64,000 nucleotides of DNA, taken from contig JAXMCI010000005.1 of assembly GCA_046349435.1 (NCBI GenBank), forward strand, positions 124,001-188,000, read 5' to 3'. The position numbers and the translations under genes are program-made. Positions 7,026 through 15,374 of this stretch are shown here, piece after piece; positions within the stretch are counted from its first letter, which is position 1, and every line of letters begins with the position of its first letter. The notes under the pieces were generated by a model. That model saw only the letters and a list, made by a program, of their open reading frames with translations. It was not told where the DNA came from and did no database searches. This DNA comes from JAXMCI01 sp046349435 (GTDB taxonomy: Bacteria; Pseudomonadota; Alphaproteobacteria; Dongiales; Dongiaceae).

Positions 7026-9287
7026 TCAACGGGCCGCGTCGGTCTCGATCGCCTTGAGGATGCGCGGCGGCGACATCGGCAGCTCGGTGAGCCGCACGCC
7101 GGCCGCGGCCGAGACCGAGTTGGCGATCGCCGCCAGCGGCGGCACGATCGAGGTCTCGCCGACCCCGCGCACCCCATAGGGATGGCCGGGGTTCGGCACC
7201 TCGACGATCACCGTGTCGATCATCGGCAGGTCGGAGCAGACCGGGATCCGGTAGTCGAGGAAGCCCGGATTCTGCAGCCGGCCGTCGGCGCCGTAGATGT
7301 ACTCCTCGTTGAGCGCCCAGCCGATGCCCTGGACCGCACCGCCCTGGTACTGGCCCTCGACGTAGCTGGGGTGGATCGCCTTGCCGGCGTCCTGCACCAC
7401 CGTGTAGCGCTTGATGTCGACACGGCCGGTCTCCGGGTCGACCTCGGAGTCGCAGAGATGGACCGCGAAGCTGACCCCGGCGCCGTCGGCATTGACCTCG
7501 TAGTGGCCGGCGATCGGCCCGCCGGTGTTGGCCGCGGTCTTGGCGATGTCGGCCAGCGACAGCGGCTCGAACTTGCCGGCGTTGGCGCCGGCCGGCTTGG
7601 CGTAGCCGTTCTCCCAGATCACCGCGTCGGGCGGGATGCCCCAGGTCTTGGCGGCCCGGGCGCACAGCTTCTTGATGGCGTCGCGCGCCGCCTCGATGGT
7701 GGCGAGCCCGGTCGAGAAGGTGACGCGGCTGCCCTCGGAGATGTCGTTGTAGCCGAGCGAGCTGGTGTCGGCGACGATCGCCCGCACCTTGTCGTAGGGG
7801 ATGCCGAGCTCCTCCGCCGCCATCAGCCCCATCGAGGCGCGCGAGCCGCCGATGTCGGGCGTGCCGACCGCCAGCGCCACGGTGCCGTCGATGTTGACGT
7901 TGAGCGAGACGCAGGTCTGGCCGCCGAAGTTGAACCAGAAGCCCGGCGCCATGCCGCGGCCCTGGTTGGGGCCGAGCGGGGCCTTGTAGTGCGGGTGGTT
8001 CTTCACAGCCTCGAGGCACTCGATCAGGCCGATCCGGTTGTAGCGCGGGCCGTAGGAGGAGCGGGTGCCCTCCTTGGCGGCGTTCTTCAGCCGGAACTCG
8101 ACCGGGTCCATGCCGAGCTTGCGGGCGATCTCGTCCATCACGCTCTCGACCGCGAAGGCCACCATCGGCGCGCCGGGCGCGCGGTAGGCGGCCTGCTTCG
8201 GCCGGTTGCAGACGACGTCGTAGCCGATCGCCCGGACATGCTCGAGCTCGTAGCAGGCGAAGGCCGACATGGCGCCGAGATCGACCAGCGCGCCGGGGAA
8301 GGCGCCGCCCTGGAAGCGGATCTCCGACCAGGCGCCGGTGATCTTGCCGTCGCGGGTGACGCCGACCTTGACGTCGATCGACGAGCTCGAGGTCGGGCCG
8401 GAGGCGCGGAACACCTCCTCGCGGGTCATCACGATCTTGACCGGCTTGTTGGCCTTGCGCGACAGCGCCAGCGCCACCGGCTCGATGAACACCGTGGTCT
8501 TGCCGCCGAAGCCGCCGCCGATCTCCGACGCGGTGACGCGCAGCTTGGAGACGTCCATGCCGAGCAGCGAGGCGCAGGTGTTGCGCACCATGTAATGGCC
8601 CTGGGTGCAGACCCAGAGCTCGCCCTGGCCGTCCGGGCCCATGCTGGCGAGGCAGGCATGCGGCTCGATGTAGCCCTGGTGCGTCGCCGCAGTGCGGAAG
8701 CTGCGCTCGACGATCAGGTCGGCCTTGGCGAAGCCGACCTCCGGGTCGCCGTGGCCGAACTCGTGCCGGGCGGCGACGTTGGACGGCCGGGTCGGCGCCG
8801 GATCCATGTTGGCGGTGATCAGGTCGTCATGCAGCAGCGGCGCGCCGGGCTTCATCGCCTCGTCGACGTCGGTGACGTGCGGCAGGACCTCGTAGTCGAC
8901 CTTGATCAGCTTGATGGCCTTGCGCGCGATGGACGCGCTGGTCGCCGCCACCGCCGCCACCGCGTGGCCGTCATAGAGCGCCTTGTCGCGCGCCATGACG
9001 TTGCGCAGCACGTCGCGCAGCGCCGGGTCGCGCTCCTGGAAATCGTCGCGCGTGACGATCGCCTTGACGCCGGGCAGCGCCGCCGCCGCGGAGACGTCGA
9101 TGCTGCGGATCCGGGCATGGGCGTGCGGGCTGCGCAGGACCTTGCCGATCAGCTGGCCGGGCGCGTTGGCGTCGGCGCCGAACTTGGCGCGGCCGGTGAC
9201 CTTGTCGACGCCGTCGGGACGCAGCGGGCGGGTGCCGACCAGCTTGAACTTGTGGGTGGCCGGGTCGAAGTTGGGATCGAGCGGCAT
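7026..9287 (-). CDS. Xanthine-dehydrogenase-family Mo hydroxylase, large subunit
   Basis: 753 residues, the catalytic molybdopterin-cytosine-dinucleotide subunit of a three-subunit aerobic Mo hydroxylase (CoxL/XdhB/nicotinate-dehydrogenase class). It shows the small N-terminal domain, GGGFGGK, RAPGAP, and near the C terminus GVRGVGETSIVPP with the catalytic Glu. The CO-dehydrogenase-specific Cys loop (AYRCSFR) is replaced by AYRAPGA, so it is not a true form-I CO dehydrogenase. The substrate cannot be told from sequence. It lies 3 bases from the FeS subunit gene in a four-gene operon that also encodes the FAD subunit and a MoaD-like protein. Confidence 0.92.
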   Translation of the reverse strand: MPLDPNFDPATHKFKLVGTRPLRPDGVDKVTGRAKFGADANAPGQLIGKVLRSPHAHARIRSIDVSAAAALPGVKAIVTRDDFQERDPALRDVLRNVMARDKALYDGHAVAAVAATSASIARKAIKLIKVDYEVLPHVTDVDEAMKPGAPLLHDDLITANMDPAPTRPSNVAARHEFGHGDPEVGFAKADLIVERSFRTAATHQGYIEPHACLASMGPDGQGELWVCTQGHYMVRNTCASLLGMDVSKLRVTASEIGGGFGGKTTVFIEPVALALSRKANKPVKIVMTREEVFRASGPTSSSSIDVKVGVTRDGKITGAWSEIRFQGGAFPGALVDLGAMSAFACYELEHVRAIGYDVVCNRPKQAAYRAPGAPMVAFAVESVMDEIARKLGMDPVEFRLKNAAKEGTRSSYGPRYNRIGLIECLEAVKNHPHYKAPLGPNQGRGMAPGFWFNFGGQTCVSLNVNIDGTVALAVGTPDIGGSRASMGLMAAEELGIPYDKVRAIVADTSSLGYNDISEGSRVTFSTGLATIEAARDAIKKLCARAAKTWGIPPDAVIWENGYAKPAGANAGKFEPLSLADIAKTAANTGGPIAGHYEVNADGAGVSFAVHLCDSEVDPETGRVDIKRYTVVQDAGKAIHPSYVEGQYQGGAVQGIGWALNEEYIYGADGRLQNPGFLDYRIPVCSDLPMIDTVIVEVPNPGHPYGVRGVGETSIVPPLAAIANSVSAAAGVRLTELPMSPPRILKAIETDAAR

Positions 9288-9290
9288 GGG

Positions 9291-9767
9291 TCAGCCCTTT
9301 CTGATGTCGGCGGCCGCCGCCTGGACGGCGCGGACGATCTTGTCGTAGCCGGTGCAGCGGCACAGGTTGCCGGCGAGCGCGAAGCGGATCTCGGTCTCGC
9401 TGGGGTCGGGATTGCGGTCGAGCAGGGCCTTGGCAGCGACCAGGAATCCGGGCGTACAGACGCCGCATTGCAGTGCCGCGAACTCGAGGAAGCGCTGCTG
9501 CAGGGGATGCAGCTGCTCGCCCTGGGCGATGCCCTCGACGGTGCGGATCTCGTGCCCGTCCGCCTCGGCGCCGAGCACCAGGCAGGAGCAGACGAGGCGG
9601 CCGTCGATGGTGACGCTGCAGGCGCCGCAATCGCCGGTGCTGCAGCCTTCCTTGCTGCCGGTCAGGCCGAGCCGGTCGCGCAGCACGTCGAGCAGCGTCT
9701 CGTCCGGCTCGCAGAGATAGGCGACCGGGTCGCCGTTGATCGTGGTGGAAACGCGGATCTCGGACAT
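9291..9767 (-). CDS. Mo hydroxylase [2Fe-2S] subunit
   Basis: 158 residues with both expected clusters. The plant-ferredoxin-type cluster uses Cys42, Cys47, Cys50 and Cys62 (GCSTGDCGAC plus the later Cys). The alpha-helical cluster uses Cys101/Cys104 (CGVC) and Cys136/Cys138 (CRC). It passes electrons from the Mo subunit to the FAD subunit. The start ATG overlaps the stop of the FAD-subunit gene by one base (TGATG), showing translational coupling. Confidence 0.95.
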   Translation of the reverse strand: MSEIRVSTTINGDPVAYLCEPDETLLDVLRDRLGLTGSKEGCSTGDCGACSVTIDGRLVCSCLVLGAEADGHEIRTVEGIAQGEQLHPLQQRFLEFAALQCGVCTPGFLVAAKALLDRNPDPSETEIRFALAGNLCRCTGYDKIVRAVQAAAADIRKG

Positions 9768-10630
9768 CACTTCTTCCCCTTTGCGCGGCTGAGCGCGACC
9801 AGCGCCGCGCGGCGGGCGAGCACGCCCGCGACCTTGGTGCGGAACTCCCTGGTCCCACGCTTGTCGTCGATCGGCTGGCAGGCGGCCGAGCAGGCGGCGG
9901 CCAGCCGCTCGAGCGCGGCGTCGTCGACCGGGGTGCCGACCAGCGCGGCCGCGGCCGCCTCGACCAGCAGCACGCGCGGCGCGACGGCGCCGAGCGCGAC
10001 GCGGGCCGCGATGCAGGTGCCCTTGGCGTCGAGCGTCAGGGCGACGCCGGCGCCGACCACGGCGATGTCCATCTCGGTGCGCGGGATGAAGCGCAGATAG
10101 GCGTCGCCCGAGCGCGGCTGCCGCTTCGGCAGCAGGATCGCCTCGATGAACTCGCCGGGGGCGAGCGAGGTGCGGCCGGGGGCGGTCGCGACCTGCTCGA
10201 CCGGGATGGTCCGCTTGCCCTGCGGGCCGACGATCGCGGCCTGGGCGCCGGCGGCGACCAGGGCCGGGACGCTGTCGGCGGCCGGCGAGGCGTTGCACAG
10301 GTTGCCGGCCATGGTGGCGCGGCCCTGCACCTGGGTCGAGCCGATCAGGTTGGCGGCCTCGACCACGCCGGGCCAGGCCTTCTTCAGCCCGGCATGCTCG
10401 CCGAGCTGGGCGCCGCTCACCGCGGCGCCGATGCGGAAGCCGCCGGCGGCTCCCGCGATGGTGCGCAGGCTGGGGATGCGCTTGATGTCGACGACCAGGT
10501 CCGGTGAGATCCGGTCGGTGCGCATCTGCACGAGCAGGTCGGTGCCGCCGGCCAGGACGCGGGCCAGGCCCGGCGCGCCGGATAGCAGCTTCACCGCCGC
10601 ATTGATCGATGTGGGCGCTTCGTATCGCAT
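9767..10630 (-). CDS. Mo hydroxylase FAD-binding subunit
   Basis: 287 residues of the CoxM/XdhA-like FAD family. FAD-binding motifs are AGGTDLL near residue 27 and TMAGNLCNASPAAD near residue 110. The C-terminal CO-dehydrogenase-flavoprotein domain follows. It is the first gene of the operon FAD-FeS-Mo-MoaD, which is transcribed leftward from the 239-base gap it shares with the ECF sigma gene. It receives electrons from the [2Fe-2S] subunit and passes them to an unknown acceptor. Confidence 0.93.
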   Translation of the reverse strand: MRYEAPTSINAAVKLLSGAPGLARVLAGGTDLLVQMRTDRISPDLVVDIKRIPSLRTIAGAAGGFRIGAAVSGAQLGEHAGLKKAWPGVVEAANLIGSTQVQGRATMAGNLCNASPAADSVPALVAAGAQAAIVGPQGKRTIPVEQVATAPGRTSLAPGEFIEAILLPKRQPRSGDAYLRFIPRTEMDIAVVGAGVALTLDAKGTCIAARVALGAVAPRVLLVEAAAAALVGTPVDDAALERLAAACSAACQPIDDKRGTREFRTKVAGVLARRAALVALSRAKGKK

Positions 10631-10799
10631 GATGCTCTTCTAGTGTTGCCAGGGCCGAAGGGGGCTGGGCGAAGCCTCGCCGCGGGAGGACACTAGCCCT
10701 TGGCAGGGGCTTGTCAACCGTCGCGCCCGGGACAGAACCGTGGCAGAGCGGCGCCGTGGCCGATCCTCGCGGATGCAAAAAAATCTGCCGCCCGCGTGT

Positions 10800-10817
10800 T
10801 CACGATGCGAGTCGTGA
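10800..10817. promoter_or_regulatory. Inverted repeat upstream of the ECF sigma gene
   Basis: TCACGA and TCGTGA, separated by six bases, form a perfect 6-bp inverted repeat 53 bases before the sigma-factor ATG and 170 bases before the divergent FAD-subunit gene. It may be an operator in this divergent promoter region. No matching regulator is identified. Confidence 0.35.
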
Positions 10818-10869
10818 TCATTCGCGGCCGGCGGCGGCCGTGCTGCCGCGGGATCGGGGGCGTCGATCG

Positions 10870-11418
10870 ATGAGTCATTCGGAGGTTCGCCGCCGCCTGC
10901 TGGCGCTGCTGCCGCGCCTGCGGCGCTTCGCCCTGGTGCTGACGCGCTCCGGCGACGCCGCCGACGACCTGCTGCAGTCGTCGCTGGAGCGCGCGCTCGG
11001 CCGGCTCGACCAGTGGCAGCCCGACACCCATCTCGACCGCTGGATGTTCGCCATCATCCGCTCGGTCTGGCTGAACGGCCAGCGCGCCGCGGCGATCCGC
11101 CGGGCCGAGGCCCTGGAGGACCACGAGCAGGCGCTGTCGGCCGACGGCGAGGCGACGGCGCTGGCCGCGGTCGGCCTCGCCGAGGTGCGCGAGGCCTTCG
11201 CGCAGCTCACCGCCGAGCAGCGCCAGGCGCTGCTGCTGGTCGCCGTCGAGGGCCATACCTACGCCGAGGCGGCCGAGTTCCTCGGGCTGCCGCTCGGCAC
11301 CGTCATCAGCCGGCTGACGCGCGGCCGGCTGGCGCTCGCTGCTGCACTGCAGCAGCAGCGCCCGACCAACGTCACCCTGTTCCGCCAGAAGGGATTTCGG
11401 AAGGGCCCCCGGCCATGA
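10870..11418 (+). CDS. ECF-type RNA polymerase sigma factor
   Basis: 182 residues with sigma region 2 (DAADDLLQSSLERAL and WMFAIIRSVWLN) and sigma region 4 with a helix-turn-helix (TYAEAAEFLGLPLGTVISRLTRGR). It should direct transcription of a small stress regulon under control of the protein encoded next. The ATG at 10870 gives a normal ECF N terminus; an in-frame earlier start would add 53 unrelated residues. The stop overlaps the start of the anti-sigma gene (ATGA), so the two are coupled. Confidence 0.92.
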   Translation: MSHSEVRRRLLALLPRLRRFALVLTRSGDAADDLLQSSLERALGRLDQWQPDTHLDRWMFAIIRSVWLNGQRAAAIRRAEALEDHEQALSADGEATALAAVGLAEVREAFAQLTAEQRQALLLVAVEGHTYAEAAEFLGLPLGTVISRLTRGRLALAAALQQQRPTNVTLFRQKGFRKGPRP

Positions 11419-12206
11419 GCCGCCTGCCGATCGACGACAAGCTGCTGGTCGCCTATGCCGACGGCGAGCTCGACAGCGCCACCGCCGCGGCGCTGGAGGC
11501 CAGGCTCGCCGAGGACGAGGCGCTGGCCGAGCGGCTGGCGATGTTCCGCCGCACCACCGAGCTGGTCCGGGCGGCGCTCTCCGGCGGTCCCTATGTCGAG
11601 CTGCCGCGCGCCGTCGCGGAGCGCGCCCGCCGGCTGATCGACCGCCGGCAGGCGCAGCGCCGCGGCCGGCTCGGGCGCGCCCTGGTCCCGGTGGCGGCCG
11701 GGCTGTTCGGGCTGGTGCTCGGCATCGGCGTGACGTTCCTCGCCGATCCCCGGCCCTTCGCGCTGCGCGGCGCCGATCCGCTGACCGGGCTGCTGCGCGA
11801 GGTCGCCGAGTACCATGCGGTCTATGCCGCCGAGCGCGAGCATCTGGTCGAGGTCCCGGCCGCCCGCGCCGCCGACCTCGAGGCCTGGCTCGGCGCCCGG
11901 GTCGGGCTGCCGTTCCGGGTGCCGGACCTCTCCGGCCGCGGGCTCGCCTTCGCCGGCGGCCGCATGCTGGTGGTCGACGGCCGCCCGGTGGCGCAGCTGA
12001 TGTACACCGCAGCCTCCGGCGAGCGCGTCGCGCTCTGCTTCACCGCCGCCGGCGGAGACCGGGCGGAGGGCACCGTCGTGCAGGACGGCGTGCGGCTGAT
12101 CGGCCGGCGCGAGGGGGGCCACCTCTTCATCGTCGCCGGTCCCGCCGGCGACGGCCACCTCGACGGCCTCGCCCGCGACCTGCCGGGCCTGCTCTCGCGC
12201 TCCTGA
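11415..12206 (+). CDS. Membrane anti-sigma factor
   Basis: 263 residues. The cytoplasmic N-terminal part (DDKLLVAYADGELD, about residues 1-85) resembles the short helical anti-sigma domain, but the HxxxCxxC zinc motif is absent. One transmembrane segment follows at about residues 92-112, then a soluble region of about 150 residues that probably lies in the periplasm. Overlap with the ECF sigma gene by 4 bases supports the pairing. The signal sensed cannot be read from sequence. Confidence 0.85.
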   Translation: MSRLPIDDKLLVAYADGELDSATAAALEARLAEDEALAERLAMFRRTTELVRAALSGGPYVELPRAVAERARRLIDRRQAQRRGRLGRALVPVAAGLFGLVLGIGVTFLADPRPFALRGADPLTGLLREVAEYHAVYAAEREHLVEVPAARAADLEAWLGARVGLPFRVPDLSGRGLAFAGGRMLVVDGRPVAQLMYTAASGERVALCFTAAGGDRAEGTVVQDGVRLIGRREGGHLFIVAGPAGDGHLDGLARDLPGLLSRS

Positions 12207-12215
12207 GCCCCAAAC

Positions 12216-12248
12216 CGCCGGCTCCCGTCCGGGGGGCGCGAGCCGGCG
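12216..12248. terminator. Hairpin after sigma/anti-sigma operon
   Basis: A perfect 9-bp stem (CGCCGGCTC / GAGCCGGCG) with a 15-base loop begins 10 bases after the anti-sigma stop. No T-run follows, so it may be a Rho-assisted or inefficient terminator. Confidence 0.4.
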
Positions 12249-12386
12249 AGGCCGCCGCCGGAAGGCGGCGCGAGACTGCGGCGGGTGGCGCTGATCTACC
12301 TGATCGTCGAGCGACGTCGATCCTGTCCGAGAGCGGACCGTCCGCGTTCGACCCGGTCTCTCGGCATGGCGGATAGCCGCTCGGCG

Positions 12387-14030
12387 CTACTTGACGAGCT
12401 CGATCTCGCCGGCGCGCCAGCTCTTGTCGAAGAATGACGGCAGCGGGCTATAGAGGCGCAGGATCGTGAACCAGCCCTTGCCTGGCGCGGTCTGGATCCA
12501 ATTGCCCCGGGCAACGCCCTCGGGCTGCGAGGGCGCGAACCAGATGGTGGTGCTGCCGTCGGCCGCCGCCGTGGCGGCAGGCGACGGATAGCTCTGGCTG
12601 CCGGCCCGAGGATAGTTCTGCGGCGTCTGCAGCATCGATCGGGTCTGGTTGTCGTAGAGGGTGAGCGACCAGAACGCCTCCGCCGGGATTCGCGCGGGCA
12701 GCACGACCTTGTAGGTCCTGGCGCCGTCGAAGGGGTTCCCGTCGGCATCGACGAAGCCCATGAGATACTGCGAGCCGACGCCCGGGATGCGCATGATCAT
12801 GCCGGGCGAATCGAGCGTGTAGCCGTAGTAGAAGGCGGTGCGCGAATCGAGGGTGCGCGCTCCCGTCGGCGGCAGGGGCTTGAAGAGCCCGGCCTCGAAG
12901 AGGGGAGGGGGCGTCTCGAAGAAGGCGCCGCCTTCCCACAGCATGGTTCCCCAATGCGAGCCCTCGTAATAGGCCCACTCGGGGTGCCTCAGCGCGTAGC
13001 GCCAGTTCAGGGCGCGGCCGGTCGCCTGCCCGAACGCGGCCGCGTCCGACAGGATCTTCTTCATGCGCGCGTCGGGCTTGAATGGCTTGCCGTGGACGAT
13101 GCCGATGGCGGCGAGCTGGCCGGCGAGCTCGATGTCGTAGCTGGTGGCGGGCTGGCTCTGGACGTTCTCGTTGATGAGGTCGAAAAAGCCTGCGTCGCTC
13201 GGCGGGATCGTGTTGAACGACAGGCCGCTGCCCTCGATGAACTTCGTCTCGGGAACCTTGGGCTCACCGGCAATGCGGACCGTTCCCTCGAGCGCCTGCG
13301 CCAGGCTCGAGCCGAAGGAGCCCGGCTGGTAGGGATAGACCTTCATGGTCTTCCGGATGTTCTCGACCGCCGGCCCGGGATCGTTGTCGCGCAGATAGGC
13401 TCGCGCCGCATAGAGCGCCAGATTCGTCTTCGAATGCCCGATGAAGTAGCCGCCCTCCGGCAGCGGGCCATCATAGCCGGGGCCGACGATCAGGTATTTC
13501 CCGCCGAGCCCCCGATCCGGTCCCGGGCCGCCGATGTCGATGATCCACGAGAACCACATGTCGTTGATCGTGCCGACCGCATCCGACGGTTGCTCGATCA
13601 CCACCGGACCTTTGCTCAGGTCGAGACCGGTCAGGTAGTAGACCGTGTCGGCATTGGGTGTCAGGAACAGCGAATGGGAATCCATCAGCTTCGAGAAGAT
13701 GACGACATCGCCGGGCTGGGCGCCGATGCCTTGGAAGCCCTTGACGATCGCCAGGGCCGAGGCGCCGCGAAAGCTGTTGTTGTAGACGCTGAGCGCCTGC
13801 GTGAAGTCCAGCATGTCGAAGGCCTTCCCGGCCGCATCGACCGTCGGCACGCCGTCCTTGAAATCGAGCGGTCCGAAGCTGGTGGCGATCGTGGGCGGCG
13901 CGCCCAGCGATTCCACGACCTTGTCCGGAACCTGAGCGCGCGCGGTCACCGCCGAGGCCAGCAGCGCACCTCCGACGGCCCACGCGCAAAGTGAGCGCCG
14001 GCGGCGTCTCACGAACGATCCATTGGCCAT
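12387..14030 (-). CDS. DUF1254/DUF1214 family secreted protein
   Basis: 547 residues. The N terminus has an Arg cluster followed by a hydrophobic stretch ending ARA-QV, a Sec or possibly Tat-like signal. The DUF1254 part (LTPNADTVYYLTGLDL, SKGPVVIEQP) and the DUF1214 part (FWSLTLYDNQTRSMLQT, WIQTAPGKGWF) are both clear. These periplasmic proteins have no firmly known reaction. The ATG at 14030 has a GGGGGAA sequence at good spacing, preferred over another ATG five codons upstream. The gene is visibly less G+C-rich than its neighbours, which hints at separate origin, and it stands alone. Confidence 0.88.
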   Translation of the reverse strand: MANGSFVRRRRRSLCAWAVGGALLASAVTARAQVPDKVVESLGAPPTIATSFGPLDFKDGVPTVDAAGKAFDMLDFTQALSVYNNSFRGASALAIVKGFQGIGAQPGDVVIFSKLMDSHSLFLTPNADTVYYLTGLDLSKGPVVIEQPSDAVGTINDMWFSWIIDIGGPGPDRGLGGKYLIVGPGYDGPLPEGGYFIGHSKTNLALYAARAYLRDNDPGPAVENIRKTMKVYPYQPGSFGSSLAQALEGTVRIAGEPKVPETKFIEGSGLSFNTIPPSDAGFFDLINENVQSQPATSYDIELAGQLAAIGIVHGKPFKPDARMKKILSDAAAFGQATGRALNWRYALRHPEWAYYEGSHWGTMLWEGGAFFETPPPLFEAGLFKPLPPTGARTLDSRTAFYYGYTLDSPGMIMRIPGVGSQYLMGFVDADGNPFDGARTYKVVLPARIPAEAFWSLTLYDNQTRSMLQTPQNYPRAGSQSYPSPAATAAADGSTTIWFAPSQPEGVARGNWIQTAPGKGWFTILRLYSPLPSFFDKSWRAGEIELVK

Positions 14031-14262
14031 AACTTGTTCCCCCAAAGGCTAGCGTCCAGCTATGTAGCGTTCGAGCGGCCGCGTTCAACGGGCCCGGCGT
14101 CTCGAGGACGCCGATCTGCCTGCCATGCTCGTCCATCGCGGCGCCATGGTTGGGCGCGGTCTTTAGCTGCCGCGGTGCCAATTGTCACGCTTGCCGCCAA
14201 GGTGAGTGTGTCAGGGTCGACGGGCCGCCAGCTCGAGGAGCCCGAGCGACCGTCGCCGCGGG

Positions 14263-14979
14263 CTATCCGCCCCCGCGCAGCCCGTCGAGGAACAGGCGGA
14301 CGGTCCGGTGGGCCCAGCGCTTGAGCTCCTCCTCGCCGAGCGGCGTGCCGAGGACGAGCGCGCGGCGCCGGGGGCCGGCCACCACCATCACCATGAACTG
14401 CTCGGCGGCGAACCGGACGTCGTCGAGGCGCAGCCGCCCGGACTCGGCCTCCCGCTGCAGCAGCTGGCCGATCCGGGTGATGCCCGCCTCCGTGCCGACC
14501 TCGCTCATCACCTGCGCCAGCTCCGGGAAGCGCCTCGCCTCGGCGAGAATGATGCGGTAGAGCGCCAGCGCCTCGGGCGTCATCGACACGGCGAGCATCT
14601 GCTCCGCCGCCTTGCGCAGGCTCTCCTCGAAGGTGGTGCTGGCGGCAAGGTGGGCCTCGAACGAGGCGCGCCAGCGCTCGATCAGGCGGCTGACCACCGC
14701 CTTGAACAGGTCGGGCTTGTCGCTGAAGCGGGCATAGAAGGTGCGCTTGGAGATGCGCAGATGGCCGGCCAGCGCCTCGATGCTGACCGCGCCGTAGCCC
14801 TCCGTCAGGAACATCCCGGTCGCGGCGTCGAGGATGCGGCTCTCCAGCCGTGCCGCCTCCTCGCGCGACGGCCGTCCGCCGCGCCGCGCCGGGGACTCGG
14901 CAGCCGGCGCGCGCTCGGCTCGGTCCTCGCGCTCCGGCGATCCGCTCGCTGAAAGAGGCGGCGGGGCCACCCGTCTCAT
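14263..14979 (-). CDS. TetR-family transcriptional regulator
   Basis: 238 residues. After a disordered Arg/Pro/Ala-rich N terminus of about 45 residues comes a TetR DNA-binding domain (RILDAATGMFLTEGYGAVSIEALAGHLRISKRTFYARFSDK). The C-terminal ligand domain follows, ending LKRWAHRTVRLFLDGL, typical of the AcrR/TetR C-terminal group. The start is uncertain because upstream in-frame codons exist. The nearest candidate target is the divergent small lipoprotein gene at 15123. Confidence 0.88.
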   Translation of the reverse strand: MRRVAPPPLSASGSPEREDRAERAPAAESPARRGGRPSREEAARLESRILDAATGMFLTEGYGAVSIEALAGHLRISKRTFYARFSDKPDLFKAVVSRLIERWRASFEAHLAASTTFEESLRKAAEQMLAVSMTPEALALYRIILAEARRFPELAQVMSEVGTEAGITRIGQLLQREAESGRLRLDDVRFAAEQFMVMVVAGPRRRALVLGTPLGEEELKRWAHRTVRLFLDGLRGGG

Positions 14980-15122
14980 CCTCGCCTCGCGGTCATGAGA
15001 TTCCACATAATCGATACGCACCCGTTGCGTTTCGTTTTCTCTCCCAATATCCTGCGCCGGTCGGTCGACCTCGAGCCGGGCCCTCTGCGGCGGCACCGGA
15101 CGAGGATGGGGAGGGGCCCATT

Positions 15123-15308
15123 ATGGCCAAGATAGTGCTGCTTGCCATTTCCCTGGTTCTGCTCGCCGGCTGCATGGTCGTGCCGCTGGGCTACCCCTAT
15201 TACGGCGGCGGCTACGGCTACCGTGGCGGCTATGGCTACCATGGCGGGTATGGCTATTACGGGGGATACGGTCCCTATGGCGGCAGCGACGGCCGCTACT
15301 ATCACTGA
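15123..15308 (+). CDS. Gly/Tyr-rich small lipoprotein (61 aa)
   Basis: 61 residues. The signal peptide ends in the lipobox LAGC with Cys17. The mature part is almost entirely YGYxGGYGYxGG repeats ending in DGRYYH. Such Gly-Tyr repeats are low-complexity and may be extended or amyloid-like. The gene lies 143 bases from the divergent TetR start. Function unknown. Confidence 0.7.
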   Translation: MAKIVLLAISLVLLAGCMVVPLGYPYYGGGYGYRGGYGYHGGYGYYGGYGPYGGSDGRYYH

Positions 15309-15374
15309 CGCCGGCGGCGTGACCGTGCCGGGGTGCGGCAGGACGGCTGACGCTCGGCCACCGGGGAAGGCTGC

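Noticed and set aside
7026..9287. Form-I carbon monoxide dehydrogenase
   Set aside because: The active-site Cys loop AYRCSFR is replaced by AYRAPGA, and the CoxG-like gene is about 7 kb away in another operon.
5703..10100. A very long open forward frame (about 1,465 codons) crossing the beta-helix and Mo hydroxylase genes
   Set aside because: It is antisense or out of frame to genes with clear domains, is extremely Arg/Gly/Asp-rich, and reflects lack of stops in G+C-rich DNA.
10640..10696. CTAGTGT/ACACTAG inverted repeat upstream of the Mo hydroxylase operon
   Set aside because: Only 7 bp with a 43-base spacer, which is weak as an operator or hairpin.
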